Both the position numbers and the translations under genes were made by a program. Below, piece by piece: positions 25,586 to 34,417 of a DNA stretch of 64,000 nucleotides (position 1 is the stretch's first letter; each line of letters begins with the position of its first letter). The notes beneath the pieces were generated by a model. It made no database searches. It was not told the origin of the DNA and was given only the letters and a program-made list of their open reading frames with translations. The stretch covers positions 1-64,000 of the forward strand of contig JASHNU010000075.1 of assembly GCA_030041475.1 (NCBI GenBank), given 5' to 3'. The DNA comes from Candidatus Sulfotelmatobacter sp. GTDB taxonomy: Bacteria; Acidobacteriota; Terriglobia; Terriglobales; Acidobacteriaceae.

Positions 25586-27624
25586 ACCGTAAACTTTACA
25601 CAGGCATTCTCGTAGCTATCGTTTGTCTGGCTTTTGGTCTGCTTACGGGCTGCAGCTCAAGCTCGCCAACATACTCAATCACCGCGGCGAGCGGATCTAC
25701 TCCGCAAACACAGACCGAGGGTGAAGCGTTTGCAGTCGCCTTGGGCGTGAATGTGACGTCCGGCACCACGCCCGCCAGCGGCGTAACCGTGACCTTCGCG
25801 GCTCCATCGTCGGGCCAGAGCTGCGCGCTGTCGGCCACAACTGCCACTACGGACTCCAATGGCAACGCGTCCGTTACCTGCACGGCCAACACAACACCCG
25901 GTGCTTACTCGGTGACGGCCTCGGTTTCCTCGACGGTGTCAACCAGCTTTGCCCTGACCAACGAAGCGCCGAGCGTGTTCGTGTTCGATGTGAACGGGCT
26001 GGAACAACCCAACGCGACCAACGGGGGCTTCATCAGCTACTACGCCGTTGCCGGCGCAGTGGCGTTTGACCTCAGCGGCAATGTCCTGGGTGGCGTGCAG
26101 GACTACAACGACGGCGTCGGTACGATATCCGTAAGCGGCGGCGATACGATCGGCGCGACAGCCACCTCCGCGAGCCTATTGACCGTCGATATGACCACCG
26201 GGACCGGAACGCTCGTAATCGACGTTTCAGCGGTCGATACCAACGTGGGCGTAGCCGGCGTAGAAACCTTCGCACTCCAGTTTGCCAACGCCAGTCACGC
26301 GGTCATAAGCCAGTTTGACGGCACGGCGACTTCCAGCGGAAGCTTCGACCTGCAGGGGACGGGGACGGCCGTTACGAACTTTGCCTTCACCCTCTCTGGA
26401 ACCGATAGCGACTACGATGCAGTCTCGTACGGCGGCGTGTTCTCGGATACCACCCCGGGCGTAGCAGCCGGCGTCATCTCAGGTACGGTTGACGTCAATG
26501 ATGACGGAACGGTGACGCCTGGCGCGGAGGGCGTTGCCAACATGACCGGTACCGACAACGGCACCTCCGGCGTCTTCGGCCGCGGCACGGCCAGCTTCGT
26601 CATCAACGGTACAACCACACTCACGCTGGTGTACTACGTCGTTGGTCCGGAAGTGATCCGCCTCATCGACATGGATACGTTCGGTACCGCTGGCGCTGGC
26701 AGTGCGGCAATCGGATCGGCCTACGGCCAGGGTGCTACTCCCGCATTCGACAGCACGGATCTGGGTACGGCTGATGTTTTCGGCTTCAACGGCAACCCGT
26801 GGGGCGAACTCTACGCTGTAGCCGGACAGGTAACTCCGGTCGGAAGCGCGGGAGTGCCGGCGGGTACATTCACGGGCGAAGCCGATCTTGACGATGACGG
26901 CATCGCTATCGTCTCCGCTGCTTCGACCGCAGGCACGTACATCATTAACCCCGATGGATACGGCAGCCTGAGCATCACCAGCGCCAACCTGGAGAACTCA
27001 ACCCAGTGGGGCGTGTACGCCACCGATCCAACTCTCAACCTGTACGATCCCAACAACACAACCGCTGGCCAGGGCGGTGCCCTGGTCATGGAAATGTCAC
27101 CGAGCGGTGCGCTGACGGCCGGCACGGGAATCATCACACCCCAAGGCGCGACTACATCCAGCGATTTCAACAGCAACAGTTACGCCTTCGGAGCGCAAGC
27201 CTATGCCGAATCGACTCTCACCGGTTGGGAATTCGATATGGTGGGGCAGGCACCGTTTGACACCACCCTCGATTTGACTGGAGCAACCGGAAGCATCAGC
27301 GATCCGTCCGGGGTCTTTGTCGCGGACACGAACGGTCAGTACACCGCGGTTCCCATTACGGGCACTGCGGCTGGCCCTGACACCTTCGGGCGTTACACAT
27401 ACTCAACAGCTCTCACCATCGGTCCCGCGGTGAGCGGCGGCACGGCCATCCCGTTTACGACGGTTATGTACGAAGCTAACGGCGGATTCGTGTTCTGGAT
27501 CGACGAGGACGACTTCGCCCTGTGGCTCGGCTCTCTCGAGGAGCAGAGCAGCAGCTCACTGGCCAAGTCCCACTTCAAGAAGGGCGTCATCTCGAAGGCC
27601 CAGACGAAGATGAAGCGCCGCTAA
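25582..27624 (+). CDS. Large Ig-like surface lipoprotein
   Basis: 680 residues. The signal sequence ends in LLTGCSSSS, a lipobox. Residues ~30-130 form a bacterial Ig-like domain (TEGEAFAVALGVNVTSGTTPASGVTVTFAAP, NASVTCTANTTPGAYSVTA). Three later segments repeat the pattern GxVDVNDDGTV / GEADLDDDGIAIV, Asp-rich loops reminiscent of calcium-binding turns. The last ~20 residues are Lys-rich. The protein resembles the lipoprotein at 59300-61045 in its repeated Gly/Ser/Thr/Asp units. It is coupled to the preceding secreted protein and ended by a strong terminator. Confidence 0.75.
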   Translation: MNRKLYTGILVAIVCLAFGLLTGCSSSSPTYSITAASGSTPQTQTEGEAFAVALGVNVTSGTTPASGVTVTFAAPSSGQSCALSATTATTDSNGNASVTCTANTTPGAYSVTASVSSTVSTSFALTNEAPSVFVFDVNGLEQPNATNGGFISYYAVAGAVAFDLSGNVLGGVQDYNDGVGTISVSGGDTIGATATSASLLTVDMTTGTGTLVIDVSAVDTNVGVAGVETFALQFANASHAVISQFDGTATSSGSFDLQGTGTAVTNFAFTLSGTDSDYDAVSYGGVFSDTTPGVAAGVISGTVDVNDDGTVTPGAEGVANMTGTDNGTSGVFGRGTASFVINGTTTLTLVYYVVGPEVIRLIDMDTFGTAGAGSAAIGSAYGQGATPAFDSTDLGTADVFGFNGNPWGELYAVAGQVTPVGSAGVPAGTFTGEADLDDDGIAIVSAASTAGTYIINPDGYGSLSITSANLENSTQWGVYATDPTLNLYDPNNTTAGQGGALVMEMSPSGALTAGTGIITPQGATTSSDFNSNSYAFGAQAYAESTLTGWEFDMVGQAPFDTTLDLTGATGSISDPSGVFVADTNGQYTAVPITGTAAGPDTFGRYTYSTALTIGPAVSGGTAIPFTTVMYEANGGFVFWIDEDDFALWLGSLEEQSSSSLAKSHFKKGVISKAQTKMKRR

Positions 27625-27682
27625 CCCGCAAACGCGCACTGCCGGAGCAATCCGGCGGTGCCCTAACATAGAGCTTCAACTG

Positions 27683-27713
27683 AGTGGCGCGCTCCGGCGC
27701 GCCACTTTTTTTT
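27683..27713 (+). terminator. Rho-independent terminator after the lipoprotein gene
   Basis: agtggcgcgc-tccg-gcgcgccact is a perfect 10-bp stem with a four-base loop, followed by eight T. Confidence 0.9.
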
Positions 27714-28002
27714 CTCAAGCCGGACTCGTGCCCGACTGTCTCGCGCGACCGCGTCGTTACCTTGCCCACGGCGCTCCACTGCTACAATTCCCTGTCCTAC
27801 AGAAGCTTACGCGCGAGAACTTTGCACTACACATTCGCGTACTGTCTTGTGGGGTCGAGTCGAGTACTGTCCTGGTGGTAGGGATGCTTCGACTGCGGCT
27901 GAGCTTCGCGATCGCGAAGCCCCAATCCTCGCTCAGCATGACAGAGTCGAGGAGATCCGATGCATTATCGCTTAGCTAGATAATTCTTCCTGGGGAGCGC
28001 AA
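27714..28002. other. Intergenic region with an interspersed repeat
   Basis: The stretch around 27885-27950 (gagcttcgcgatcgcgaagccccaatcctcgctcagcatgacag) is a degenerate copy, in reverse, of the tgtcatcctgagc repeat at 59141-59180. It precedes the sigma-factor gene. No other gene is seen. Confidence 0.5.
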
Positions 28003-28602
28003 GTGGAAGACGTCCAGGTGGTTGCCATGCTGGTTCGGCGCTGTATCGCCGGCGACGCCGCTGCCTGGGAAGAAATCGTGCGCACCTACAACCGCAGGAT
28101 TTACAACATCTGCTACCGCTTCGCGGGATCAGGGGATGACGCTGAAGACCTTACGCAGGAGGTCTTCATCAAGATGTACCGCACGCTCGCGAGTTACGAC
28201 CACACCAAGGGCGCGTTCATCACCTGGGTCACGACCATCACGCGCAACCTGCTGGTGGATCATTTCCGCAAGACCAAGCAGGACCGGGTGACCGATTCGA
28301 TGGATACGGCTGCGTCCGAGCACGAGGACGCCCAGCCGCTCAGTGAGCAAATTCAGGACCAATCCGCGCCCCCGGACGCCCATGTACGCAGCCGGGAGGT
28401 CTCGGAAACGGTCCACGCAGCCCTGGCCCGGATTTCTCCGGAGCTCCGGGAAGCAGTGATTCTAAGGGACTTACAGGATATGGACTACAAGGAAATTGCC
28501 ACCGTTCTGAAGGTGCCGGAGGGAACTGTGAAAAGCCGAATAAATCGTGGGCGGGCGGAACTAGCCCGCCTCCTACAACGTACCTATAGGCAGGTGATGT
28601 GA
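28003..28602 (+). CDS. ECF-type RNA polymerase sigma factor
   Basis: 199 residues from a GTG with tgggga upstream. Region 2 reads FAGSGDDAEDLTQEVFIKMYRTL and TWVTTITRNLLVDHFRK. A linker of ~50 acidic residues is followed by region 4 (LREAVILRDLQDMDYKEIATVLKVPEGTVKSRINRGR). It directs RNA polymerase to a stress or envelope regulon. Its stop TGA shares a base with the ATG of the next gene (28602), which encodes a zinc-finger anti-sigma factor, so the partners are made together. Confidence 0.93.
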   Translation: MEDVQVVAMLVRRCIAGDAAAWEEIVRTYNRRIYNICYRFAGSGDDAEDLTQEVFIKMYRTLASYDHTKGAFITWVTTITRNLLVDHFRKTKQDRVTDSMDTAASEHEDAQPLSEQIQDQSAPPDAHVRSREVSETVHAALARISPELREAVILRDLQDMDYKEIATVLKVPEGTVKSRINRGRAELARLLQRTYRQVM

Positions 28603-29384
28603 TGCCAGACCATACCAGCAACGGAATGCAGTGTCACGAGTTCGACCAGCTGCTCAGCGAAGCCATTGACGGCGCGCTGAGCGGGGCCGAACTTGACCGC
28701 TTCCAGGCGCATGCCCGGGTTTGCCCGGCGTGCGGCCCGCTGCTCGCCGAAGCTGAGGCGGGCCGCAACTGGCTGAAGGGTCTCACGGAGGTGGAGCCTC
28801 CAGCCGGCCTGGTGACGAAAATTCTGGCATCGACGACGGGCGTTGACACCCAGCGCCTGTCCGCAGCGGAACGCGCCACCCAACCAGGTGTCTCGTGGTG
28901 GGAGCGGTTCGAAGCCACGGTGCTTCACCCATTTCTGGCTCCGATTTGGGCGACGGTTCGCCAGCCGCGGTTTGCCATGTCGTTCGGCATGGCATTCTTT
29001 GCGCTGTCGGTGGGCCTGACAGTCCTCGGGATCAAACCCGCCGACGTTCGCCAGATCAGCCTGAAGCCCGCTGCCATCCGGCACACCTTCTACGCCACTG
29101 AGGCGCGGGTCGTGCGCTATTACGAGAACGTCCGGATCGTCTACGAGGTCGAGTCGCGGGTGCGCGAATTCCGGCGCACGGCGCCCGCCGAACCCGGCGA
29201 GACGAGCCCGGCCAAACCGAAAGGGAGCAAGAACGACACATCCCAACAGCCTGAGCAGAAGGAAGAGCGCAACTACAGCCAGAGCGATAGTCGTATCATT
29301 CTGGCCAGCGCTCACGTGAGTCAAGGTCTCAACTTTTGCGATCTGCCTGTAGTGTCGGTGACCACGTACAGGAGGTTCGTATGA
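28602..29384 (+). CDS. Membrane anti-sigma factor with zinc-finger domain
   Basis: 260 residues. The N-terminal ZAS motif is His-x3-Cys-x2-Cys (HARVCPAC) at ~34-42, preceded by CHEFDQLLSEAIDGAL. A membrane segment lies around residue 125-150 (FAMSFGMAFFALSVGLTVLGI). The outer C-terminal part is charged and low-complexity. It should hold the sigma factor from the preceding gene at the membrane until a signal. The 3' end overlaps the B-box gene by four bases (ATGA). Confidence 0.85.
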   Translation: MPDHTSNGMQCHEFDQLLSEAIDGALSGAELDRFQAHARVCPACGPLLAEAEAGRNWLKGLTEVEPPAGLVTKILASTTGVDTQRLSAAERATQPGVSWWERFEATVLHPFLAPIWATVRQPRFAMSFGMAFFALSVGLTVLGIKPADVRQISLKPAAIRHTFYATEARVVRYYENVRIVYEVESRVREFRRTAPAEPGETSPAKPKGSKNDTSQQPEQKEERNYSQSDSRIILASAHVSQGLNFCDLPVVSVTTYRRFV

Positions 29385-30382
29385 ACTGCGCCACGCACAG
29401 TGATACTGCTGCAGTGGCCTTCTGCCGCACCTGCGGCAAGCCACTCTGTAACCAATGCACCCGCGACGTTCGCGGCGTGATCTACTGCGAGTCGTGTCTG
29501 GCCGCGCGCATGGAAGGAACGGCTCCGGCGGCCGGATTTGCACCCGTCGGACAAGCGCCTTACGCACCCGTCGGTCAGGCGCCGTATGCCCCGGTCGGTG
29601 CACCGGTTGGAGTGCCGCGCCCGGCGCCGAGTTCTGGCCCGAATCCAGCTGTCGCAGGAATCCTCGCCGGATTCTTCCCCTTCGGCGTGGGCGCGGTTTA
29701 CTGCTCGCAATACGCCAAGGGATTGGCGCACCTGGTGATCATGGTGCTGCTAATTATCGGCGAAAGCTCTGATGTGCCGTGGTACCTGCACATGCTGCTC
29801 GGGCTGGGGATCGGATTCTTCTACTTCTACCAGATCATCGATTCCGTTCGGACAGCCCGGGCGATCCAGATGGGAGAGCCTGCGCCTGATCCACTGGGAC
29901 TGGCGCAGGCGTTTGGCGGCGGCGACAAGATCGAGGGAACCAAGGTTCCCGCTGGAGCGGTGGTTCTGATCGGCTTGGGGATTCTCTTCCTGCTGCACAC
30001 GGCGGGATTCTTCGAGTTCGGGCTTGATCGTTTCTGGCCGCTGCTTCTGATCGTCTTCGGCGTGTGGCTTTTTGCCAAGCAGTGGGGACTGGTCAGCAGC
30101 AATATTCAGCGATGTATGTGCGAGCGATGCCGCACACGGCGGCTGATGGCGCCCGCCATGCTGGTGACGCTCGGTGTGCTCTTCCTGCTCGATACGACCA
30201 CCCACGTAGGATTTGGCCGTACCTGGCCAGCGATCCTGCTGGTGGTTGGAGTGGTCAAGTTGCTGCAGAGTAACGCGTCGTCGGACGGCCATAGCGGCCC
30301 GCTGCCGCCGGGAATCCCGCCCAGTGCGCCGCCTCCGGCTCCGCCGCAGCCTCCGGCTTCCGGGGAGGTGAAAAATGGCTAG
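29381..30382 (+). CDS. B-box zinc-finger membrane protein with LiaI/LiaF-like helices
   Basis: 333 residues from the ATG at 29381, preceded by aggagg; an upstream in-frame start at 29336 lies inside the anti-sigma gene. Residues 1-45 are a B-box-type zinc finger (CATHSDTAAVAFCRTCGKPLCNQC, CESC). A Pro/Ala/Gly-rich linker with the repeat APVGQAPY follows. Several membrane helices come next, including a TM2-like pair and two DUF5668/LiaI-type segments (VLIGLGILFLLHTAGFFEF, LVTLGVLFLLDTTTHVGF). It overlaps the next gene by eight bases. It probably senses or shapes the membrane within the sigma regulon. Confidence 0.8.
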   Translation: MNCATHSDTAAVAFCRTCGKPLCNQCTRDVRGVIYCESCLAARMEGTAPAAGFAPVGQAPYAPVGQAPYAPVGAPVGVPRPAPSSGPNPAVAGILAGFFPFGVGAVYCSQYAKGLAHLVIMVLLIIGESSDVPWYLHMLLGLGIGFFYFYQIIDSVRTARAIQMGEPAPDPLGLAQAFGGGDKIEGTKVPAGAVVLIGLGILFLLHTAGFFEFGLDRFWPLLLIVFGVWLFAKQWGLVSSNIQRCMCERCRTRRLMAPAMLVTLGVLFLLDTTTHVGFGRTWPAILLVVGVVKLLQSNASSDGHSGPLPPGIPPSAPPPAPPQPPASGEVKNG

Positions 30383-31916
30383 CACAGTGCAACCTCCTGC
30401 GCCACCGCAGCCGCCGATGCCTCCGATGCCGCCTCCGGTTCCACCGCCGCGACACCGCTCGTTTGCCGGACCGTTTGTGCTGATCGTGGTGGGCGTGATT
30501 TTTCTCTTGGGCAACCTGCACATGCTGTCGTGGGCCCGCATTGGCACGTGGTTCGCCCACTACTGGCCGCTGCTGCTGATTCTGTGGGGCGTGATCAAAC
30601 TCCTGGAGCACCAGCAGGCGCGGCGCGAGGGAACCCGGGCGCCGGGCATCGGAGCCGGCGGCGTTTTCCTGATCATCATGATCGTGGTGTTTGGCCTGAT
30701 TGCGACTCAAATGGAGCGCGTGAACTGGTCGGGCCTGCACGACGAGCTCAACTTCGACGACAGCGATTTCTCCGACGTTTTCGCCGATTCCTTTAACTTT
30801 GACGATCACCTGGAGCAGGATTTTCCCGCCGGCGCAAGCCTGAAGGTCATCGACAATCACGGCGCGGTGAGCGTGCATGCTTCCGACGACAACAAGATCA
30901 CGGTGGTGGTTCGCAAGCGAATCAAGGCCGACAATCAGGGCGACGCGGACAAATACAATGGCGAAACCAAGCCCTCGATCACCACCATCGGTGGTCTGGT
31001 CACGCTTGACGCCCGAGTCGAAGGTGCGGGCAATCACCCGGTCGAAACCGATCTCGACATTTCTCTGCCGCGGAAAGCGCCGGTTTCAATCATTTCTCGC
31101 CGCGGCGATGTGAAGCTGGTCGGGCGCGACGGGAGCGTGGACGTTTCGACGCAGCACTCCGACACCTCGGTTGAAGACGTGAACGGCGACGTGAAGGTCA
31201 GCCAGCAAAGAGGTTCGGTGCGAGTGGAACAGGTCTCTGGTGACGCACACGTGGAAGGCCGTGTGAATGAAGTATCGGTCACCGACGTGAAGGGCTCGGC
31301 ACAACTCGATGGCGAATTCATGGAGAGCGTGAAAGTGGCGCGGATCGGAAAGACCGTGACCTTCAAGTCGTCACGCACGGATCTTGAGTTCTCTCACCTG
31401 GATGGTTCCCTGGAGCTCGACTCCGACGACCTGCGTGCCGATCAGATTGCGGGCCCGATTCATCTGACCACGCGCTCGAAGAACATTCACCTGGACCAGG
31501 TCGCAGGCGATGTGCGCCTGCAGGACAGCAACGGCACGGTCGAAGTAGGAATGCGCACGCTGGGCAATGTGCAGATTGACAGCCGCAACGGCGACATCCA
31601 GCTGGCGATTCCCGATAAAGCCGGTTTCCGTCTCGATGCGCGCACGCGCGACGGCGAGATTCAGTCGGATTTCCCCGAGTTGAAGATTAGCAACGAGGAG
31701 CACGAGAGCAAAGCCAGCGGCAGCGTAGGTAACGCCGCAGCCCACATCGTGCTCAACAACGAGCACGACGGGATTGAGATCCGCAAGCTGATGAGCGGCG
31801 GTCCGAAAGAAGGCGTAAGCGGCGGCGTTACGGGTGGAGTCGGCGGTGCAAAGCAATCGAAGCCGGCCAAGGCGTTGCCCGCACCGAAAGACAAAGTCGA
31901 GCCGACGGAAAACTGA
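30375..31916 (+). CDS. LiaF-like membrane protein with DUF4097 adhesin-type beta-helix
   Basis: 513 residues. A Pro-rich start is followed by two LiaF-type membrane segments (FVLIVVGVIFLLGNLHMLSWARIG, FLIIMIVVFGLIATQME). From ~150 a repetitive beta-rich DUF4097 domain runs to ~470 (VDVSTQHSDTSVEDVNGDVKVSQQRGSV...), forming a parallel beta-helix likely outside the membrane. The tail is Gly/Lys-rich. It is the last gene of the overlapping sigma/anti-sigma/B-box/adhesin operon and is consistent with an envelope-stress output. Confidence 0.85.
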   Translation: MASTVQPPAPPQPPMPPMPPPVPPPRHRSFAGPFVLIVVGVIFLLGNLHMLSWARIGTWFAHYWPLLLILWGVIKLLEHQQARREGTRAPGIGAGGVFLIIMIVVFGLIATQMERVNWSGLHDELNFDDSDFSDVFADSFNFDDHLEQDFPAGASLKVIDNHGAVSVHASDDNKITVVVRKRIKADNQGDADKYNGETKPSITTIGGLVTLDARVEGAGNHPVETDLDISLPRKAPVSIISRRGDVKLVGRDGSVDVSTQHSDTSVEDVNGDVKVSQQRGSVRVEQVSGDAHVEGRVNEVSVTDVKGSAQLDGEFMESVKVARIGKTVTFKSSRTDLEFSHLDGSLELDSDDLRADQIAGPIHLTTRSKNIHLDQVAGDVRLQDSNGTVEVGMRTLGNVQIDSRNGDIQLAIPDKAGFRLDARTRDGEIQSDFPELKISNEEHESKASGSVGNAAAHIVLNNEHDGIEIRKLMSGGPKEGVSGGVTGGVGGAKQSKPAKALPAPKDKVEPTEN

Positions 31917-32021
31917 ACAAACCAGGTTTCAAGGTGGCAAAGTGCCAGGGTTTCAAAGACATCTCTGAGACATCTCAGATTACCTTGAAACTCTGGCACC
32001 TTTAAACTCTAAAACTTGGGT

Positions 32022-32717
32022 TTATCGTAGCTTTTTCTGCGCCAAGTCCTCAACACGTGCCAGGACGTCATCCTCGCTCATCGCAGTCGAGTCGATGACC
32101 ACGGCGTCAGGCGCTGCCACCAGCGGAGACACGGATCGCGTACGGTCGCGGCGGTCGCGCTCACGCAGTTCTGCAGCGACGCTGGCCTCGACCTCGCCCT
32201 TTGCTTGTTGCTGCTGCAGTCGGCGTTGCTCGCGCACCACAGGGTCGGCATCCAGAAAAATCTTCAGATCGGCATCGGGGAAGACTTTAGTGCCGATGTC
32301 GCGACCCTCCATCACAATGCCGCCGCCCCCGCCCAATTCCCGCTGATGCACGACCATCCAGGCTCTGACCGCCGGATGCACAGACACCCGCGATGCGGCT
32401 TCGGTCACATCGCGCTCGCGAATGCGCGCTGAAACGTCGCGTCCGTCGAGCAGCGTGCGGTTGCCACCGACGGTGGGCTCGAGCTGAATTCGTGAGTCTT
32501 CGGCGAGTTTCACCAGCGAGGCTTCATCGTCGAACGAGACGTCTCTTTCGATCGCCTTCAGCGCGAGGGCACGATACATCGCGCCGCTCTCCAGGTTCAC
32601 ATATCCCAGTTTGCGCGCCAGCCGCGACGCGATCGTGCTTTTGCCCGCGCCAGCCGGACCGTCAATCGCGATGATAAGTTTGCGCGGCGCTGGTTGCTCT
32701 GCCGTTGTGTCGTTCAT
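32022..32717 (-). CDS. cmk: Cytidylate kinase
   Basis: 231 residues. IAIDGPAGAGKSTIASRLARKLG is the P-loop. YVNLESGAMYRALALKAI, VMEGRDIGTKVFPDADLKIFLDA and RRLQQQQAKGE match CMP/dCMP kinase, which phosphorylates CMP to CDP in the cytoplasm. Length is normal. The start ATG at 32717 gives MNDTTAEQPAPRKLI; an internal start nearer the P-loop is possible. A hairpin repeat lies just upstream. Confidence 0.96.
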   Translation of the reverse strand: MNDTTAEQPAPRKLIIAIDGPAGAGKSTIASRLARKLGYVNLESGAMYRALALKAIERDVSFDDEASLVKLAEDSRIQLEPTVGGNRTLLDGRDVSARIRERDVTEAASRVSVHPAVRAWMVVHQRELGGGGGIVMEGRDIGTKVFPDADLKIFLDADPVVREQRRLQQQQAKGEVEASVAAELRERDRRDRTRSVSPLVAAPDAVVIDSTAMSEDDVLARVEDLAQKKLR

Positions 32718-32756
32718 GCGAAGCTACAGATTGTACACGGTGAAGGCATCGGGAAG

Positions 32757-32776
32757 GGCACGGCTTTAGCCGTGCC
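32757..32776. repeat. Palindromic interspersed repeat
   Basis: ggcacggct-tt-agccgtgcc, a perfect 9-bp stem preceded by gggaa. The same unit with a slightly different loop occurs at 45333-45351. Confidence 0.8.
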
Positions 32777-32819
32777 GTAACGGTGAAAATTTGATGCTTT
32801 AGCCGCTGAGGACTCCGCA

Positions 32820-33719
32820 TCAACTGCGAGGAATCTCACCGCGTACCTGCTCGGGCGTCCATCCCATTTCGCGCAGCCTACGGATGCTCAGTGGATCATG
32901 CCGCTTGGCAAGGCGAACGCCAGCTTCGTCGCGCACAAGATCGCAGTGGTAATAGTCGGGGATGGGAAGTCCCAGCGCGCGAAAGAGAAGAATCTGTCGC
33001 GCAGTCGATTTCAGCAGATCGGCTCCGCGCACGACTTCGGTGATCCGCATAGCCGCATCGTCGACCACGACGGCGAGTTGGTAGGCCGGCACGTCGTCAC
33101 GCCGCCATACGATGAAGTCGCCGAAGTCGCGCCCGGCGATCATTTCCTGCGGTCCGAGATGCAAGTCAGCGAAGCAGATTCGCTCTCCATCGGGCACGCG
33201 AAAGCGCCAGTTCACGCCGGCTGGTTGTGAAAAATCAGCGGAGCTTCGCTCCGCCCGGCCGGGTTGAAGACCCGGCCCCACACCTGGTCTGCACGTACCC
33301 GGATATAGCGGCTCGTCATCGCCTTCATTCGGAGCGCCTGCCGCTTGGGCGACGTCTTTTCGCGAGCATGTGCACGAATAAATCAATCCCATGTCACGCA
33401 AATTCTCCCAGGCACGCAAATACCAGGCCCGGCGCTCGCTTTGCGTGTAGGGGCCAAACGGGCCACCGCGGTCCGGCCCCTCCGACCACTCGATTCCCAG
33501 CCACCGCAGATCTTCAAGCATGGCATTGGCGAACTCCGCGCGGCAGCGCGGCAGGTCCAAGTCTTCGTTGCGCAGAATCAAGACGCCGCCCCGCTCTTTG
33601 GCCCGTTGGGCCGCGATCCAGAAGGTGCGCGCGTGGCCGAGATGCAGCAATCCGGTGGGGGAAGGCGCAAGGCGGCCGCGATATTTTGAAGGGGATCTCG
33701 GAGACGGAGCCGCGGTCAT
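32820..33719 (-). CDS. gluQ: Glutamyl-Q tRNA(Asp) synthetase
   Basis: 299 residues. RGRLAPSPTGLLHLGHARTF carries the HIGH-type motif, with LRNEDLDLPRCRAEF and the YPGTCR zinc/cysteine region; the anticodon-binding domain of GluRS is absent, as in GluQRS. It glutamylates queuosine in tRNA-Asp. Residues ~146-168 (GVGPGLQPGRAERSSADFSQPAG) are extra and are the translation of palindromic repeat units (agcggagcttcgctccg and ccgggttgaagacccgg). The start overlaps the end of the phytanoyl-CoA dioxygenase-like gene (ATGA). Confidence 0.93.
   Translation of the reverse strand: MTAAPSPRSPSKYRGRLAPSPTGLLHLGHARTFWIAAQRAKERGGVLILRNEDLDLPRCRAEFANAMLEDLRWLGIEWSEGPDRGGPFGPYTQSERRAWYLRAWENLRDMGLIYSCTCSRKDVAQAAGAPNEGDDEPLYPGTCRPGVGPGLQPGRAERSSADFSQPAGVNWRFRVPDGERICFADLHLGPQEMIAGRDFGDFIVWRRDDVPAYQLAVVVDDAAMRITEVVRGADLLKSTARQILLFRALGLPIPDYYHCDLVRDEAGVRLAKRHDPLSIRRLREMGWTPEQVRGEIPRS
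33232..33292. repeat. Two palindromic repeat units inside gluQ
   Basis: agcggagcttcgctccg and gccgggttgaagacccggc are adjacent hairpins translated in frame within GluQRS. Confidence 0.65.
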
Positions 33720-34417
33720 GCGACCGCCAGCTGCAATGGACTCGCAATTAATTCCGATGCCGCATACTCAATATGCAGCACCCGCCTTGGCATGGTGGCT
33801 TGTGATTTCGAGGACGCGTGTACGATGAGGGGCCGCATCGCAACCACGCCTCCCCTGGCGACTGTGCATTCGATCGGGGAGATTCGAGAAGAGAGTTCGT
33901 GAATGGCGTCATCGCCAAGAGTACCTAGCATATGTGTCCCTGGTAAAACGCGAAGCGGCCCGTTCTGGCTGGTTGAGTCATCGAGACTGACACGCAGCGC
34001 GAGCACTTGACTGAGCACCAGCGCCGGAGCGTGCGCATACTCGATGCCCCCCTTGACCGACCATGGTCCCCAGCCGGGAAGCTCGTGACGGGTCCGCAAT
34101 GGCAAGGCCGTATCCTGGTGCCAAACAACCAGCCAGTTCGCCGTCTGCGATTTGTCGAAGAGCGTCGCGCGGAACGGAAATGCTTCGCGGCCTAGCGTGG
34201 CGCGTGCGATATCCATCAACGGCTGCTGTTGTGCGAAGTCGGCAATGGGAGCCAGCTTCAGGCCGTGCCGGATTCCCGCGCGACTGCGCCGGGGAGACAA
34301 TTCAGCTAATTGTCGTAAGACCTGATCGATACACCTTTCCGAGAAAACATCCGGAAGAATTGCAAATCCGCTTTGCACAACGGCTGCGCAATAGTCCATC
34401 AGCTCACCGTAGGGCAC
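33716..34417 (-). CDS. Phytanoyl-CoA dioxygenase (PhyH) family protein
   Basis: 233 residues. WHQDTALP gives the His-x-Asp of the 2-oxoglutarate/Fe(II) facial triad, and LIVHASSKSQ supplies the distal His. GPLRVLPGTHMLG is the double-stranded beta-helix signature of PhyH hydroxylases. An alternative start is the ATG at 34399. It overlaps the AlkZ-like gene upstream by 14 bases and gluQ downstream by four, so all three are one transcript. Substrate unknown. Confidence 0.85.
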   Translation of the reverse strand: MPYGELMDYCAAVVQSGFAILPDVFSERCIDQVLRQLAELSPRRSRAGIRHGLKLAPIADFAQQQPLMDIARATLGREAFPFRATLFDKSQTANWLVVWHQDTALPLRTRHELPGWGPWSVKGGIEYAHAPALVLSQVLALRVSLDDSTSQNGPLRVLPGTHMLGTLGDDAIHELSSRISPIECTVARGGVVAMRPLIVHASSKSQATMPRRVLHIEYAASELIASPLQLAVA

